NCBI RefSeq assembly: GCF_003096815.1
Contig: NZ_QENY01000005.1
Location: 62,001 to 126,000 of the forward strand
Direction: 5' to 3'
Length of the DNA: 64,000 bases
From: Hallella colorans
GTDB lineage: Bacteria > Bacteroidota > Bacteroidia > Bacteroidales > Bacteroidaceae
In this document: positions 29,816 through 38,300 of the stretch, piece after piece
How the letters are laid out: each line of letters starts with the position of its first letter
Position numbering within the stretch: the stretch's first letter is position 1
The notes under the pieces: generated by a model
Told to the model about the DNA's origin: nothing
Seen by the model: the letters and a program-made list of their open reading frames with translations, nothing else
The model's database searches: none
Translations under genes and position numbers: made by a program

Positions 29816-30002
29816 AATTGTTTTTTGCTATAATCCTTATAAATTGGGGTGTTAGTGATGTGTGAAAGGGATGTTTGTTTTGTATAAAATAGACGTTCAC
29901 GGTTTACAAGAATACTTTTTACATGGTAAAAAACTATCTTTACGTTATGTGAAATGAACGTTTATAGTTTTGGGAATAGTGTTTTTATGTTGTTTCAATA
30001 TT

Positions 30003-30034
30003 AAAAAGCCCCACCCACATATTTAGTGGGTGAG
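30003..30034 (-). terminator. intrinsic terminator downstream of acyl-CoA dehydrogenase
   Basis: On the minus strand CACCCAC (30032-30026) pairs with GTGGGTG (30018-30012) over a 7-base loop, followed by GGGGC and five Ts (30007-30003). It closes the etfB-etfA-dehydrogenase operon. The remaining 29816-30002 is AT-rich without a recognised feature. Confidence 0.75.
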
Positions 30035-30060
30035 ACTTGTTTTGTTTGTTCATGCCGCGG

Positions 30061-31782
30061 TCATGCCTCTGTTACGGATACAAACTTGCAATCATCAAGG
30101 TCGGTGATGTCAAAAGATTCGATGAATGCAGTGTGTCCGACAACATGTTCTTCTGTCAGTCGAGTGTAAAGCCTTGCGCTCTTGGCAAAAAGCTCTGGAG
30201 CTTTTGAGGCGTCATTGATAAGCAGCAGTGACATGATGATTTCGCCCGTCATGTCATACAAGCGGCGTCCCAAATAGTCGTGTTGCTCTTGGTTTGTGCC
30301 TGCCTTTACTTTCTCGATGGCCCGTCTGTACAGCTCCACGCAATGGGCAATGCGCTCTCGGTAGGGCTTCAGCTCATCGGAAATTTCACCCTGTAGCAAC
30401 TCTTGGATGATGTCAAGGTAGGTGCCGTTGGTGATGAAACGGATGGCAGCCACCACTTGCAACTGTGTGGTGCCCTCGTAAATTGAGAATATTCGAGCGT
30501 CGCGGTATAAACGTTGGCATTTGTATTCCATGATGAAACCAGAGCCACCATGTACCGAAATGCAATCGTAAGCGTTTTGATTGGCGTATTCAGAGGCCAT
30601 TCCCTTGCTCAAAGGGGTAAGCGCGTCGGCGAGACGATGGTATGTTTTCATCTCGTTTCGCTCCTCGGGGCTCAGCTTTCGCTCTTTTGAGATATCCTCA
30701 AGCGTTTTGTAAATGTCAACGTAGCGCGATGTTTGGTACAATATCGCACGTCCGGCGTCGAGCTTGGCTTTCATTCGAGACAGCATGTCGTACACCGCGG
30801 GGAAGGTGATAATGTTCTTGCCGAATTGTGCGCGAGCCTTTGCGTAGCTCACAGCTTCGTTGTAAGCCTCTTGTGACAGCCCCACTGATTGGGCGGCAAT
30901 GCCAAGGCGAGCGCCGTTCATCAGGCTCATCACGTATTTGATTAGACCCATGCGGCGGTCTCCACAAAGCTCCGCTTTAGCATTCTTGAAGACCAATTCG
31001 CAGGTTGGGCTGCCATGAATGCCGAGTTTGTTCTCTATGTGGCGCACGGTCACTCCGCCGTCGTGCTTGTCGTAAATGAACATGGACAGGCCTCGACCAT
31101 CTTTCGTTCCTGCTTCCGATCGGGCCAAAACCAAGTGTATGTCAGAGTCACCATTGGTGATAAAACGCTTTACTCCATTCAGCCTCCATGTGCCGTCCTT
31201 GTCTTGAGTGGCCTTGAGCATCACGCTTTGCAGGTCCGATCCTGCGTCTGGCTCTGTCAAATCCATGGACATTGTCTCGCCAGCGGAGACACGAGGAATA
31301 TATTTTTCTTTTTGTTCCTCAGAGCCAAACTCGTACAATGTGTCTATGCAGCTTTGCAAACTCCAAATGTTTTGGAAGCCGGAGTCGGCCATGCCCATCA
31401 TCTCTGAAAGCATTGAGAAAATGGTGATGGGAATGTTCAAGCCGTCATATTGACGTGGCATGGACACTCCCCAAAGGCCAGCTTGTCGTGTGGCTTGTAA
31501 GTTCTCTTTGGTCTTCGAGGCGTAAAGCATACGGCCATTCTCGAGGTGAGGTCCCTCCTGATCCACGCTCTCAGAGTTGGGACCGATAATGTTGGCCGTG
31601 ATATCACCCGTTATTTCGAGTAGTTGCTTGTAATTCTCTATGGCATCATCATAGTTTACGGGAGCCTCGTCGAACTTGTCCCGGTCAGCGTAATTGCGTT
31701 CCTTTAGTTCCACGATCCTCTTCATCAATGGATGGTTGAGATGAAATCCTATCTCGGGATGGTCTGTATAATAATTGGACAT
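30061..31782 (-). CDS. acyl-CoA dehydrogenase
   Basis: FAD enzyme that oxidises acyl-CoA to trans-2-enoyl-CoA and passes electrons to ETF. From the ATG at 31782 (MSNYYTDHPEIGF...) it is 573 residues, matching the long, C-terminally extended ACAD class with an added helical domain rather than the 380-residue form. Seen: helical N-domain, the FAD-binding MSMDLTEPDAGSDLQSV and RFITNGDSDIHLVLAR strands, the YAKARAQFGKNIITFPA helix, and the catalytic-base region RIFSIYEGTTQLQ. An upstream in-frame start at 31824 would add 14 residues. It is third after etfB and etfA on the same strand. Confidence 0.92.
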   Translation of the reverse strand: MSNYYTDHPEIGFHLNHPLMKRIVELKERNYADRDKFDEAPVNYDDAIENYKQLLEITGDITANIIGPNSESVDQEGPHLENGRMLYASKTKENLQATRQAGLWGVSMPRQYDGLNIPITIFSMLSEMMGMADSGFQNIWSLQSCIDTLYEFGSEEQKEKYIPRVSAGETMSMDLTEPDAGSDLQSVMLKATQDKDGTWRLNGVKRFITNGDSDIHLVLARSEAGTKDGRGLSMFIYDKHDGGVTVRHIENKLGIHGSPTCELVFKNAKAELCGDRRMGLIKYVMSLMNGARLGIAAQSVGLSQEAYNEAVSYAKARAQFGKNIITFPAVYDMLSRMKAKLDAGRAILYQTSRYVDIYKTLEDISKERKLSPEERNEMKTYHRLADALTPLSKGMASEYANQNAYDCISVHGGSGFIMEYKCQRLYRDARIFSIYEGTTQLQVVAAIRFITNGTYLDIIQELLQGEISDELKPYRERIAHCVELYRRAIEKVKAGTNQEQHDYLGRRLYDMTGEIIMSLLLINDASKAPELFAKSARLYTRLTEEHVVGHTAFIESFDITDLDDCKFVSVTEA

Positions 31783-31841
31783 GGTGCTGATTTTATTCTG
31801 TTTCGTCATTGAAGTCCGTGCCAAGAAGCGCGGAAGGCGTG

Positions 31842-32864
31842 TTATTTGCTGTTTTGTTTGTAGTATTTTATCATCTTGGGGATGACCTCCTCGGCGTTAC
31901 CGTTGATAACATAGTCGGCTATGGCGTTGATGGGAGCGTCCGGATCGTTGTTCACGGCAATAATGATGCCAGCGTCTTGCATGCCGGCTATGTGCTGGAT
32001 TTGTCCCGAGATGCCAAACGCGAAATACACTTTCGGATGCACTGTCACGCCAGTTTGTCCTACCTGACGGCTGTTATCCAGCCATCCTGCGTCCACGGCA
32101 GCGCGACTGGCGCCCACCTCGGCGTGCAGCACATCGGCCAAATCGTATAGCTTTGCAAAAGCTTCTTTCGATCCCATGCCATAGCCACCAGCCACCACGA
32201 TGGGCGAAGCCTTGAGGTTATTCTGTGCCGCTTGCACATGGCGGTCAATCACTTTCACCACGTAATCGGTCTCTGGTACGTAGTCGGCAACGTTGGGATA
32301 AACCACCTCGCCTTTGTAATCGTTATCCACAATCTCTCGCTTCATCACGCCTGATCGCACGGTTGCCATTTGCGGTCTGTGGTCAGGGTTCACAATGGTG
32401 GCCACTATGTTGCCGCCAAAAGCGGGCCTGATTTGGTAGAGCAAGTTCTTGTAGAGCTTGCCCGATTTCTTATCCTCATAGTCGCCGATTTCCAATTGCG
32501 TGCAATCGGCCGTCAATCCGGAGGTTAACGAGGAAGAGACGCGTGGGCCAAGGTCACGTCCTATGACGGTGGCGCCCATCAAACAGATCTGCGGTTTCTC
32601 CTCTTTAAATAGGTTTACAAGTATGTCTGTATGAGGTGCGGATGTGTATGGAAAAAGTCCCTCGCCGTCGAAGACAAAGAGTTTGTCCACTCCGTAGGGC
32701 AGAATTTGGCTCTCCACTTTCCCCTTAACGCCTGCGCCAGCCACTACGGCATGTAGTTTTACGCCTAACTCATCGGCCAATTTGCGACCTTTGCTCAGTA
32801 GTTCTTGAGACACTTCCTGCACGGTTGTCCCTTCTATTTCGCAATATACAAAAACGTTATTCAT
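31842..32864 (-). CDS. etfA: electron transfer flavoprotein alpha subunit
   Basis: FAD-carrying subunit of ETF that accepts electrons from acyl-CoA dehydrogenase. From the ATG at 32864 it is 340 residues (MNNVFVYCEIEGTTV...). N-terminal ETF domain (1-190), then the conserved C-terminal FAD domain with VVAGGYGMGSKEAF, GASRAAVDAGW, RQVGQTGVTVHPKVYFAFGI, SGQIQHIAGM and IIAVNNDPDAPI. An in-frame upstream start at 32888 is less likely as it precedes the family N-terminus. It sits 35 bases after etfB and 59 bases before the dehydrogenase start. Confidence 0.94.
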   Translation of the reverse strand: MNNVFVYCEIEGTTVQEVSQELLSKGRKLADELGVKLHAVVAGAGVKGKVESQILPYGVDKLFVFDGEGLFPYTSAPHTDILVNLFKEEKPQICLMGATVIGRDLGPRVSSSLTSGLTADCTQLEIGDYEDKKSGKLYKNLLYQIRPAFGGNIVATIVNPDHRPQMATVRSGVMKREIVDNDYKGEVVYPNVADYVPETDYVVKVIDRHVQAAQNNLKASPIVVAGGYGMGSKEAFAKLYDLADVLHAEVGASRAAVDAGWLDNSRQVGQTGVTVHPKVYFAFGISGQIQHIAGMQDAGIIIAVNNDPDAPINAIADYVINGNAEEVIPKMIKYYKQNSK

Positions 32865-32899
32865 ATTTGTTGGATGGCCCGAAGGCACGGTCTATGTTG

Positions 32900-33766
32900 T
32901 CAAATAATTTTTTCGCTGATAAGTTCTTTCATCAATCCCTCGATGTCTGCGTCGCTATCAGTCATTTTTTTGCTTTCCTTGGCTTGGAACACAATGTTCT
33001 GAACGGCCTTCACCTTAGTGGGCGAGCCCGACAATCCGCACTGCTCCTCGTCGGCATTAACGTCTGCCACGCTCCATTGGTTGAGCGTAAGGTAAGGTCT
33101 CGACTCGTAGAGGGCCGCCCATGGCTCGTCTCCTTTGCGCTCCATGGGGCAGGTGGCGTATTTGTATTTCATTACCAACTTCACGTTGCATGGGCGCGCC
33201 GGAGCGGCCGTTCCGTTCACGGTGATCAGCACCGGGAGTGGAGCCACAACGGTTTCCACGCCGCCATCGATGTATCGGCGAATGGTGGCATGCCCATTTT
33301 CTATCTTCAAAATCTCCTCGGCATAGGTCACTTGGTTCAGCCCTAATTTTTGAGCCACCTGTGGTCCCACCTGTGCGGTGTCGCCATCAATGGCTTGGCG
33401 GCCACCGATGATGATGTCCACCGGCCCTATCTTGCGTATAGCCATAGACAAGGCGTACGACGTAGCCAACGTGTCCGCGCCCGCAAACTTGCGGTCTGTG
33501 AGCAGCCAGCCAGTGTCCGCGCCACGGTATAGCCCTTGACGAATAATCTCACCGGCTCTTGGAGGCCCCATCGTGAGCACGCCAACGGTAGATCCCGGGT
33601 GGCTTTCTTTTAGGCGAAGAGCCTGCTCCAAAGCGTTCAAATCTTCTGGATTGAAGATGGCGGGCAGAGCGGCTCGGTTCACCGTGCCTTGTGCGGTCAT
33701 CGCGTCTTTGCCCACATTTCTTGTGTCAGGCACTTGCTTGGCAAGCACAACTATTTTGAGTTTCAT
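32900..33766 (-). CDS. etfB: electron transfer flavoprotein beta subunit
   Basis: 288 residues, the AMP- or second-flavin-binding partner of EtfA. Seen: KIVVLAKQVPDT at the start, NPEDLNALEQALRLKE, VGVLTMGPPRAGEIIRQGL, ADTLATSYALSMAIRK and IIGGRQAIDGDTAQVGPQVAQKLG, all in the family order. First gene of the operon etfB-etfA-acyl-CoA dehydrogenase. It is read from a well-formed promoter (33805-33836) that diverges from dnaG. Such three-gene sets in anaerobes may do ordinary acyl-CoA oxidation/reduction or flavin-based electron bifurcation; which one applies here cannot be told by eye. Confidence 0.94.
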   Translation of the reverse strand: MKLKIVVLAKQVPDTRNVGKDAMTAQGTVNRAALPAIFNPEDLNALEQALRLKESHPGSTVGVLTMGPPRAGEIIRQGLYRGADTGWLLTDRKFAGADTLATSYALSMAIRKIGPVDIIIGGRQAIDGDTAQVGPQVAQKLGLNQVTYAEEILKIENGHATIRRYIDGGVETVVAPLPVLITVNGTAAPARPCNVKLVMKYKYATCPMERKGDEPWAALYESRPYLTLNQWSVADVNADEEQCGLSGSPTKVKAVQNIVFQAKESKKMTDSDADIEGLMKELISEKII

Positions 33767-33804
33767 GTTTTTTATGCTATATATAATATATGTGTACTAC
33801 CCAG

Positions 33805-33836
33805 CAAAATTACTATTTTTTTGTGTCTTGACCAAA
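33805..33836 (-). promoter_or_regulatory. full Bacteroidota-type promoter of the etfBA-dehydrogenase operon
   Basis: On the minus strand a TTTG -33 box (33836-33833) is followed after 20 bases by TAATTTTG (33812-33805), matching the TTTG-N19-21-TAnnTTTG consensus. The etfB ATG is 39 bases downstream. Confidence 0.75.
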
Positions 33837-33951
33837 CAAAACGCACAAAAACAGTGTCTATGTGCATCCTGATGCGTTTCTTGGCTGTGTGACATCTGCG
33901 ATTGGATATTAATTTTAGCCTTTTTTGTATCATCTGGCAGAGAAAAAAGCG

Positions 33952-33959
33952 TACCTTTG
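33952..33959 (+). promoter_or_regulatory. -7 box TACCTTTG for dnaG
   Basis: TACCTTTG fits TAnnTTTG, 24 bases before the dnaG ATG at 33984. A possible in-frame start at 33957 lies inside this box, which supports 33984. Confidence 0.6.
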
Positions 33960-33983
33960 CCCTACATCGAGACTGGATTATAT

Positions 33984-35966
33984 ATGATAGACCGACAAAC
34001 CGTAGAGAGAATTAAGGATGCCGCCAATATCGTGGAGGTGGTGTCAGAGTTCGTTGCGCTCAAGAAAGCGGGGGCCAACTACAAGGGGCTTTGCCCGTTT
34101 CACAATGAGAAAACACCATCTTTTTTTGTTTCGCCGGCTCGTGGCACGTGCCACTGTTTCGGCTGTGGCAAGGGTGGAACGCCTGTCAATTTTGTCATGG
34201 AACATGAGCAGATGACATATCCTGAGGCTTTGCGTTGGCTCGCTAACAAATACCATATTGAGATCAAAGAGCGTGAACTCACCGACGAGGAGAAAGAGGA
34301 GCAGGGCAAACGCGAGTCCATGTTCATAGTCAACGAGTGGGCATGCAAGTATTTTGAGGATTTGCTTCACAACCATGCTGATGGCGTGGCCATTGGCTTG
34401 CGGTATTTTCGTGGCAGGGGTTTTCGCGATGATGTCATCAAGAAGTTTCGGCTGGGCTATGACTTGCTTGACCGTCAGGCTCTTGGTCTTGAGGCTTTGC
34501 GGCAAGGATACAAAGAGGAGTTCTTGCTGTCCACCGGCATTTGTTTCAAAACCGATCATGGCGAGCTAATAGATCGTTATGCCGGGCGAGTGGTGTTCCC
34601 GTGGATAGGCGTGAGCGGCAAGGTGGTGGGCTTCACCGCTCGTGTCTTGGACAGCCGAACCAAGGGTATAAACCAAAAATACGTCAACTCGCCAGCGAGC
34701 GACGTTTACCAAAAAGACCGCGAGCTATATGGTATTTGGCAGGCCAAAAAAGCTATTGTCAAGGAAGACCAAGTGTTCTTGGTAGAGGGACAAGCCGATG
34801 TTATCTCCATGTACCAGAGCGGCATAGAGAATGTCGTGGCCAACTCAGGCACGGCGCTTAGCTACCACCAAATACATACGTTGCATCGCTTCACGTCAAA
34901 CATCACGCTTGTCTACGACAATGACGAGGCGGGGCTTCACGCCGCCTTAAGGGGCACTGACATGCTTCTTTCAGAGGGCATGAACCTCAAGGTGGTGCTC
35001 ATGCCAGACGGATTAGACCCAGATGAGTACGCCCGTAATCACACGGCCGACGAGATTAAACAATATGTTGAAAGAAATGCCGTGGATTTCATACGCTTCA
35101 AGTCAGACTTGCTGCTCAAGGGCGAAACCGACCCTGCCAAGCGCACTGCTGCTATTGGTTCCATCATAGAGTCGGTGTCGCATGTACAAAACCAAATTCT
35201 CCGCGACTCTTACATTCACGATTGCGCCATTCGCACGGGTACCAAAGAGTACTCGCTCATCAGCCAAATGAATATCCTTATTCGCAATCGGCGTTCCAAA
35301 AAGGTCTTGGAGCCAGAGCAGGTTGGGGCAGAGCCTTCCTCCGTGACCGCGGCCGCGGAAATCCCTCCCATCACCTCCGCCGACCCATTGAGGCAGGCAG
35401 CCAAGGTGGAGAGCCTGCTCACGCAGATAGTGGTGCGGCATGGCGAGCGCGTTATCTATGAGAATGTGGAAGACGAAGAGGGTAATGTGCGTGATTTCAC
35501 GGTGGCGCAATATATCCATTATAGCCTTGACCGTGACAACTTAGCTTTTCAAGAGCCAGTATACAACGATATTTTGAGAGAGGCTGTAGCCATGAGTGAC
35601 GACGCCAATTTCGTGGCCGAGACCTATTTTGTGCATCACGATGACATTCGTATGAGCAAGGTTGCCATCGCCATGACAGCGGACAGTTACCACTTGCCGA
35701 ACGTGAAGAAGGAGCAAGCTGTTGGCGAGGAAGATCGAAAAGTACGTGAAGAAAACGATTTGCGCGATTTGCGCGCCCAGACAAACCATCTGCTTCTCGA
35801 TTTTCGCATGGACTATGTGGAGCATCATCTCAAAGACTTGCAAACGCAAATTAGCCAGGCGGGTACAGATGCCACGCTCTTGGCAGAGCTCTTGGCAGAA
35901 TACCAGGACATGCAGAACATGCGCAACAAGTTGGCTAAACAGTTGGGCAGCAACATTGTGCTTTAG
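33984..35966 (+). CDS. dnaG: DNA primase
   Basis: Synthesises RNA primers for chromosomal replication in contact with DnaB. 660 residues from the ATG at 33984 (MIDRQTVERIKDAANIVEVV). Seen: the CHC2-type zinc-binding domain (CPFHNEKTPSFFVSP ... CHCFGCGKGG), the RNA-polymerase domain with the FRLGY and GRVVFPW segments, the TOPRIM core LVEGQADVISMYQSGI and YDNDEAG, and a C-terminal helicase-interaction domain with a helical end. A Pro/Ala/Glu-rich linker (residues about 445-470) joins core and tail. Monocistronic; it diverges from the etf operon. Confidence 0.95.
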   Translation: MIDRQTVERIKDAANIVEVVSEFVALKKAGANYKGLCPFHNEKTPSFFVSPARGTCHCFGCGKGGTPVNFVMEHEQMTYPEALRWLANKYHIEIKERELTDEEKEEQGKRESMFIVNEWACKYFEDLLHNHADGVAIGLRYFRGRGFRDDVIKKFRLGYDLLDRQALGLEALRQGYKEEFLLSTGICFKTDHGELIDRYAGRVVFPWIGVSGKVVGFTARVLDSRTKGINQKYVNSPASDVYQKDRELYGIWQAKKAIVKEDQVFLVEGQADVISMYQSGIENVVANSGTALSYHQIHTLHRFTSNITLVYDNDEAGLHAALRGTDMLLSEGMNLKVVLMPDGLDPDEYARNHTADEIKQYVERNAVDFIRFKSDLLLKGETDPAKRTAAIGSIIESVSHVQNQILRDSYIHDCAIRTGTKEYSLISQMNILIRNRRSKKVLEPEQVGAEPSSVTAAAEIPPITSADPLRQAAKVESLLTQIVVRHGERVIYENVEDEEGNVRDFTVAQYIHYSLDRDNLAFQEPVYNDILREAVAMSDDANFVAETYFVHHDDIRMSKVAIAMTADSYHLPNVKKEQAVGEEDRKVREENDLRDLRAQTNHLLLDFRMDYVEHHLKDLQTQISQAGTDATLLAELLAEYQDMQNMRNKLAKQLGSNIVL

Positions 35967-36128
35967 ATTTCTAAAGATCGATTGGCTTTGTGTGGGCGAT
36001 GGTGCCTTGTGTTATTTGTCAAATATTTATCACGAAAACAGGGCTTTGAGGAGTTGCTGTTTTAGAGATGAAAAAGTCATCGTGTCGTGTCAAAATTGCG
36101 CTGTGGGCGCCTTTTTCTTGTGCCCAAG

Positions 36129-36401
36129 ATGCCATTGGTAAGCAATGGTGGCACGATTAGGTATTAATGAAGAGTCGTTTTGGCTTTAATCGTCCGTCGT
36201 CAAAGGCTTAATCCCGTTGCGATTAGGCCTTAATGGTATGTTGTGCTGAAAACTTTTTTGTCTGATTTTCTTCCGATTCTCTCTAACTTGTTGCCCTGTA
36301 GACAATTGTGAAAAACGCTCGTGTTTGGCGTATTTGCGCCCAAGGTGCCTATGGTTTGTAAATACGCGAGTTTTGAACGTGCTTTTGTCAGTTTTTTTCA
36401 A
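36129..36401 (-). repeat. phased intergenic element, copy 3 (inverted)
   Basis: Lies in the 588-base gap between dnaG and the TPR-like gene, with the palindrome module on the minus strand. On the plus strand in order: five 22-base units starting 36129, 36151, 36173, 36195 and 36217 (the last containing CGATTAGGCCTTAATGG); an 89-base spacer; palindrome arms GCGTATTTGC (36328-36337) and GTAAATACGC (36358-36367); CTTTTGTCA (36382-36390); TTCAA (36397-36401). All distances equal those of the other copies. The rest of the gap (35967-36128, 36402-36536) shows nothing else recognisable. Confidence 0.82.
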
Positions 36402-36554
36402 GCCTTTCATATTGTTGTTTTCCAGTGCGCCCTTTTTGTGTATCGAATGTTTCGCAGTGGATGGTTTCATAGTGTATTTTGTGGCACAAAAAGCATTTTT
36501 GTAGCTCAAAAAAAAGCATTTATCATTTATTTTCAGTAAGTTTGCAGTCAGAGC

Positions 36555-38270
36555 ATGATAAAAATTTATATCATATTTGTGGTTTTGGCTATCGCATGTG
36601 CTGCGGTTGTAGCGACGCTTGTGTTGCGATACATGCGCCATGACGCACGTGTGGGACTTGGTAACCTCGACGCCGCCCACATGAAACGCGTTGTGAGCGG
36701 TGCGTTGGACATACTCAATTGCACGGTGCAATGGGAGAAAGACGACGGAAACTATATCGGCACTTATCAGTATCAGAGTGGGCATTTTAGGCTTAACGTG
36801 CAAAACGCGGAGCCATACGTGCGCTTGCTATATCCTTTTTTTTACGAGACGGAGCTTGACTATATAGAGACGGTGCGCCAGGTATGCAACGATATCAACT
36901 TTCAAGCGGAGATATGCCGGCTCGTCTACTCGATAGACGGAACTCGTGGCAAGGTGCATGTGCACATAATGGGCATGTTGTTGCTCGATGAGGGTAAGGC
37001 CAAGGAGATGTTAGAGAGAGCTATGCAAGAGGCTTTCAAATGGCACCACGACTTTGTTTCCGTCATCAAAGAGCGGCTTGACGACGCCAAGGGCGCGCTC
37101 AATCATGACGCCGAAAAACGTGACGCGACAAAGCAGCGAGAGCAGTTTCTTGTCAGCGAATTGGAAATGATGTACCAAGAGGCGGGGCCTGATTGGCACA
37201 ACGACGGAGCTACGGTGCCACTGCAACAGCTTTTGGCTTCCGCAATGGGATTGACGGATATCGTAATGAGACATTTTTCGCTGACGCGCGGCGAACGAGT
37301 GGTGATGATTGACAATCCAGATGCTATCGCCTCCTTCGACGTAAAAACGGCGCTCGTGGACGAAGGACGGTTTATGTGCCACTCGGCAGTGGCGTTGCTC
37401 GACTATTACGACCCTCGCGACCCTGTGCGGATGCGCCATCTGACTATCCATTTCAAGCAAGAAGGGCAAACGCCCGATACCCTCTACTATCGTGTTACAA
37501 TGGCGTTAACGCCAGTGTCTATGAGCCGAGCGGTGAGCGAACAGCACATGGACCGGCACAAACAGATGTGTAGTGTGCTCATGGGTTGCGACTTGCAGCC
37601 CTCGCAGAAACGGTTGGAACGTTTTAGATACGTTTGGAAAGAGGCAATGGCCAAGGAGCAAAATGGAAATGTGGCGGACATGAACGAGGAGGAAAATATG
37701 CTTTGTAGCCTGCGCAACCCACGTTACGGACAGGCGCTGCTACGTGGCAGGGCTCTTTATGATCAAGGCCGTTTCTATGAGAGCGTACGCTGTTTGGAAA
37801 ATATTTTCGAGCAGATGCAGGAAAGTTACTATCAGATGCCAACAGCGGCAAGGGCCGCTTTCATGGAGATATGCTATATGGTGGGAGCTTGTTATACCCA
37901 TTTGCGCCAATATCGTAAGGCGTCATACTACCTCCAAATCACTTTGCAAGTTCGCCGAGTGGACTATATGAAAATGTTTATAAACTGCTTGGTAAATGGG
38001 CATGACTTTCGAGCCATGTTTTTCATCGACTCTTTTTTGGACGACTTGTCGGCCATGTTTAACAGCGACGCTGGGCTGAGGAGCGACGAGTCTATGCGCG
38101 AGGTGGCGACATTCATGAGTTTTTTGCGTCGGCGCAAGGCTTTCTTGTTGGTGCGATCAAAGCGATATGATGAGGCCGAGCTGTTGCTCAAAGAGTTGTT
38201 GTCCGATCCTGCCAGTAGTGGTTTTGCTTTGAAACAGTTGGCATACATACAGAAGAAGAAACAAGAGTGA
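36555..38270 (+). CDS. membrane-anchored protein with TPR-like C-terminal region, function unknown
   Basis: 571 residues. One N-terminal membrane helix (IYIIFVVLAIACAAVVATLVL, about 4-24) with the rest apparently cytoplasmic. The central part has no motif I recognise. Residues about 400-565 contain helix-turn-helix pairs that look like tetratricopeptide repeats: ALLRGRALYDQGRFYESVRCLENIF, YMVGACYTHLRQYRKASYYLQITL and LVRSKRYDEAELLLKELL. This suggests a protein-protein scaffold. A TAAGTTTG box at 36537-36544 ends only 10 bases before the ATG, implying a very short leader. It is followed after 30 bases by the cardiolipin synthase gene. Confidence 0.7.
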   Translation: MIKIYIIFVVLAIACAAVVATLVLRYMRHDARVGLGNLDAAHMKRVVSGALDILNCTVQWEKDDGNYIGTYQYQSGHFRLNVQNAEPYVRLLYPFFYETELDYIETVRQVCNDINFQAEICRLVYSIDGTRGKVHVHIMGMLLLDEGKAKEMLERAMQEAFKWHHDFVSVIKERLDDAKGALNHDAEKRDATKQREQFLVSELEMMYQEAGPDWHNDGATVPLQQLLASAMGLTDIVMRHFSLTRGERVVMIDNPDAIASFDVKTALVDEGRFMCHSAVALLDYYDPRDPVRMRHLTIHFKQEGQTPDTLYYRVTMALTPVSMSRAVSEQHMDRHKQMCSVLMGCDLQPSQKRLERFRYVWKEAMAKEQNGNVADMNEEENMLCSLRNPRYGQALLRGRALYDQGRFYESVRCLENIFEQMQESYYQMPTAARAAFMEICYMVGACYTHLRQYRKASYYLQITLQVRRVDYMKMFINCLVNGHDFRAMFFIDSFLDDLSAMFNSDAGLRSDESMREVATFMSFLRRRKAFLLVRSKRYDEAELLLKELLSDPASSGFALKQLAYIQKKKQE

Positions 38271-38300
38271 GGTGGTATGACAGTTTAAGTGGCTTGTGAT

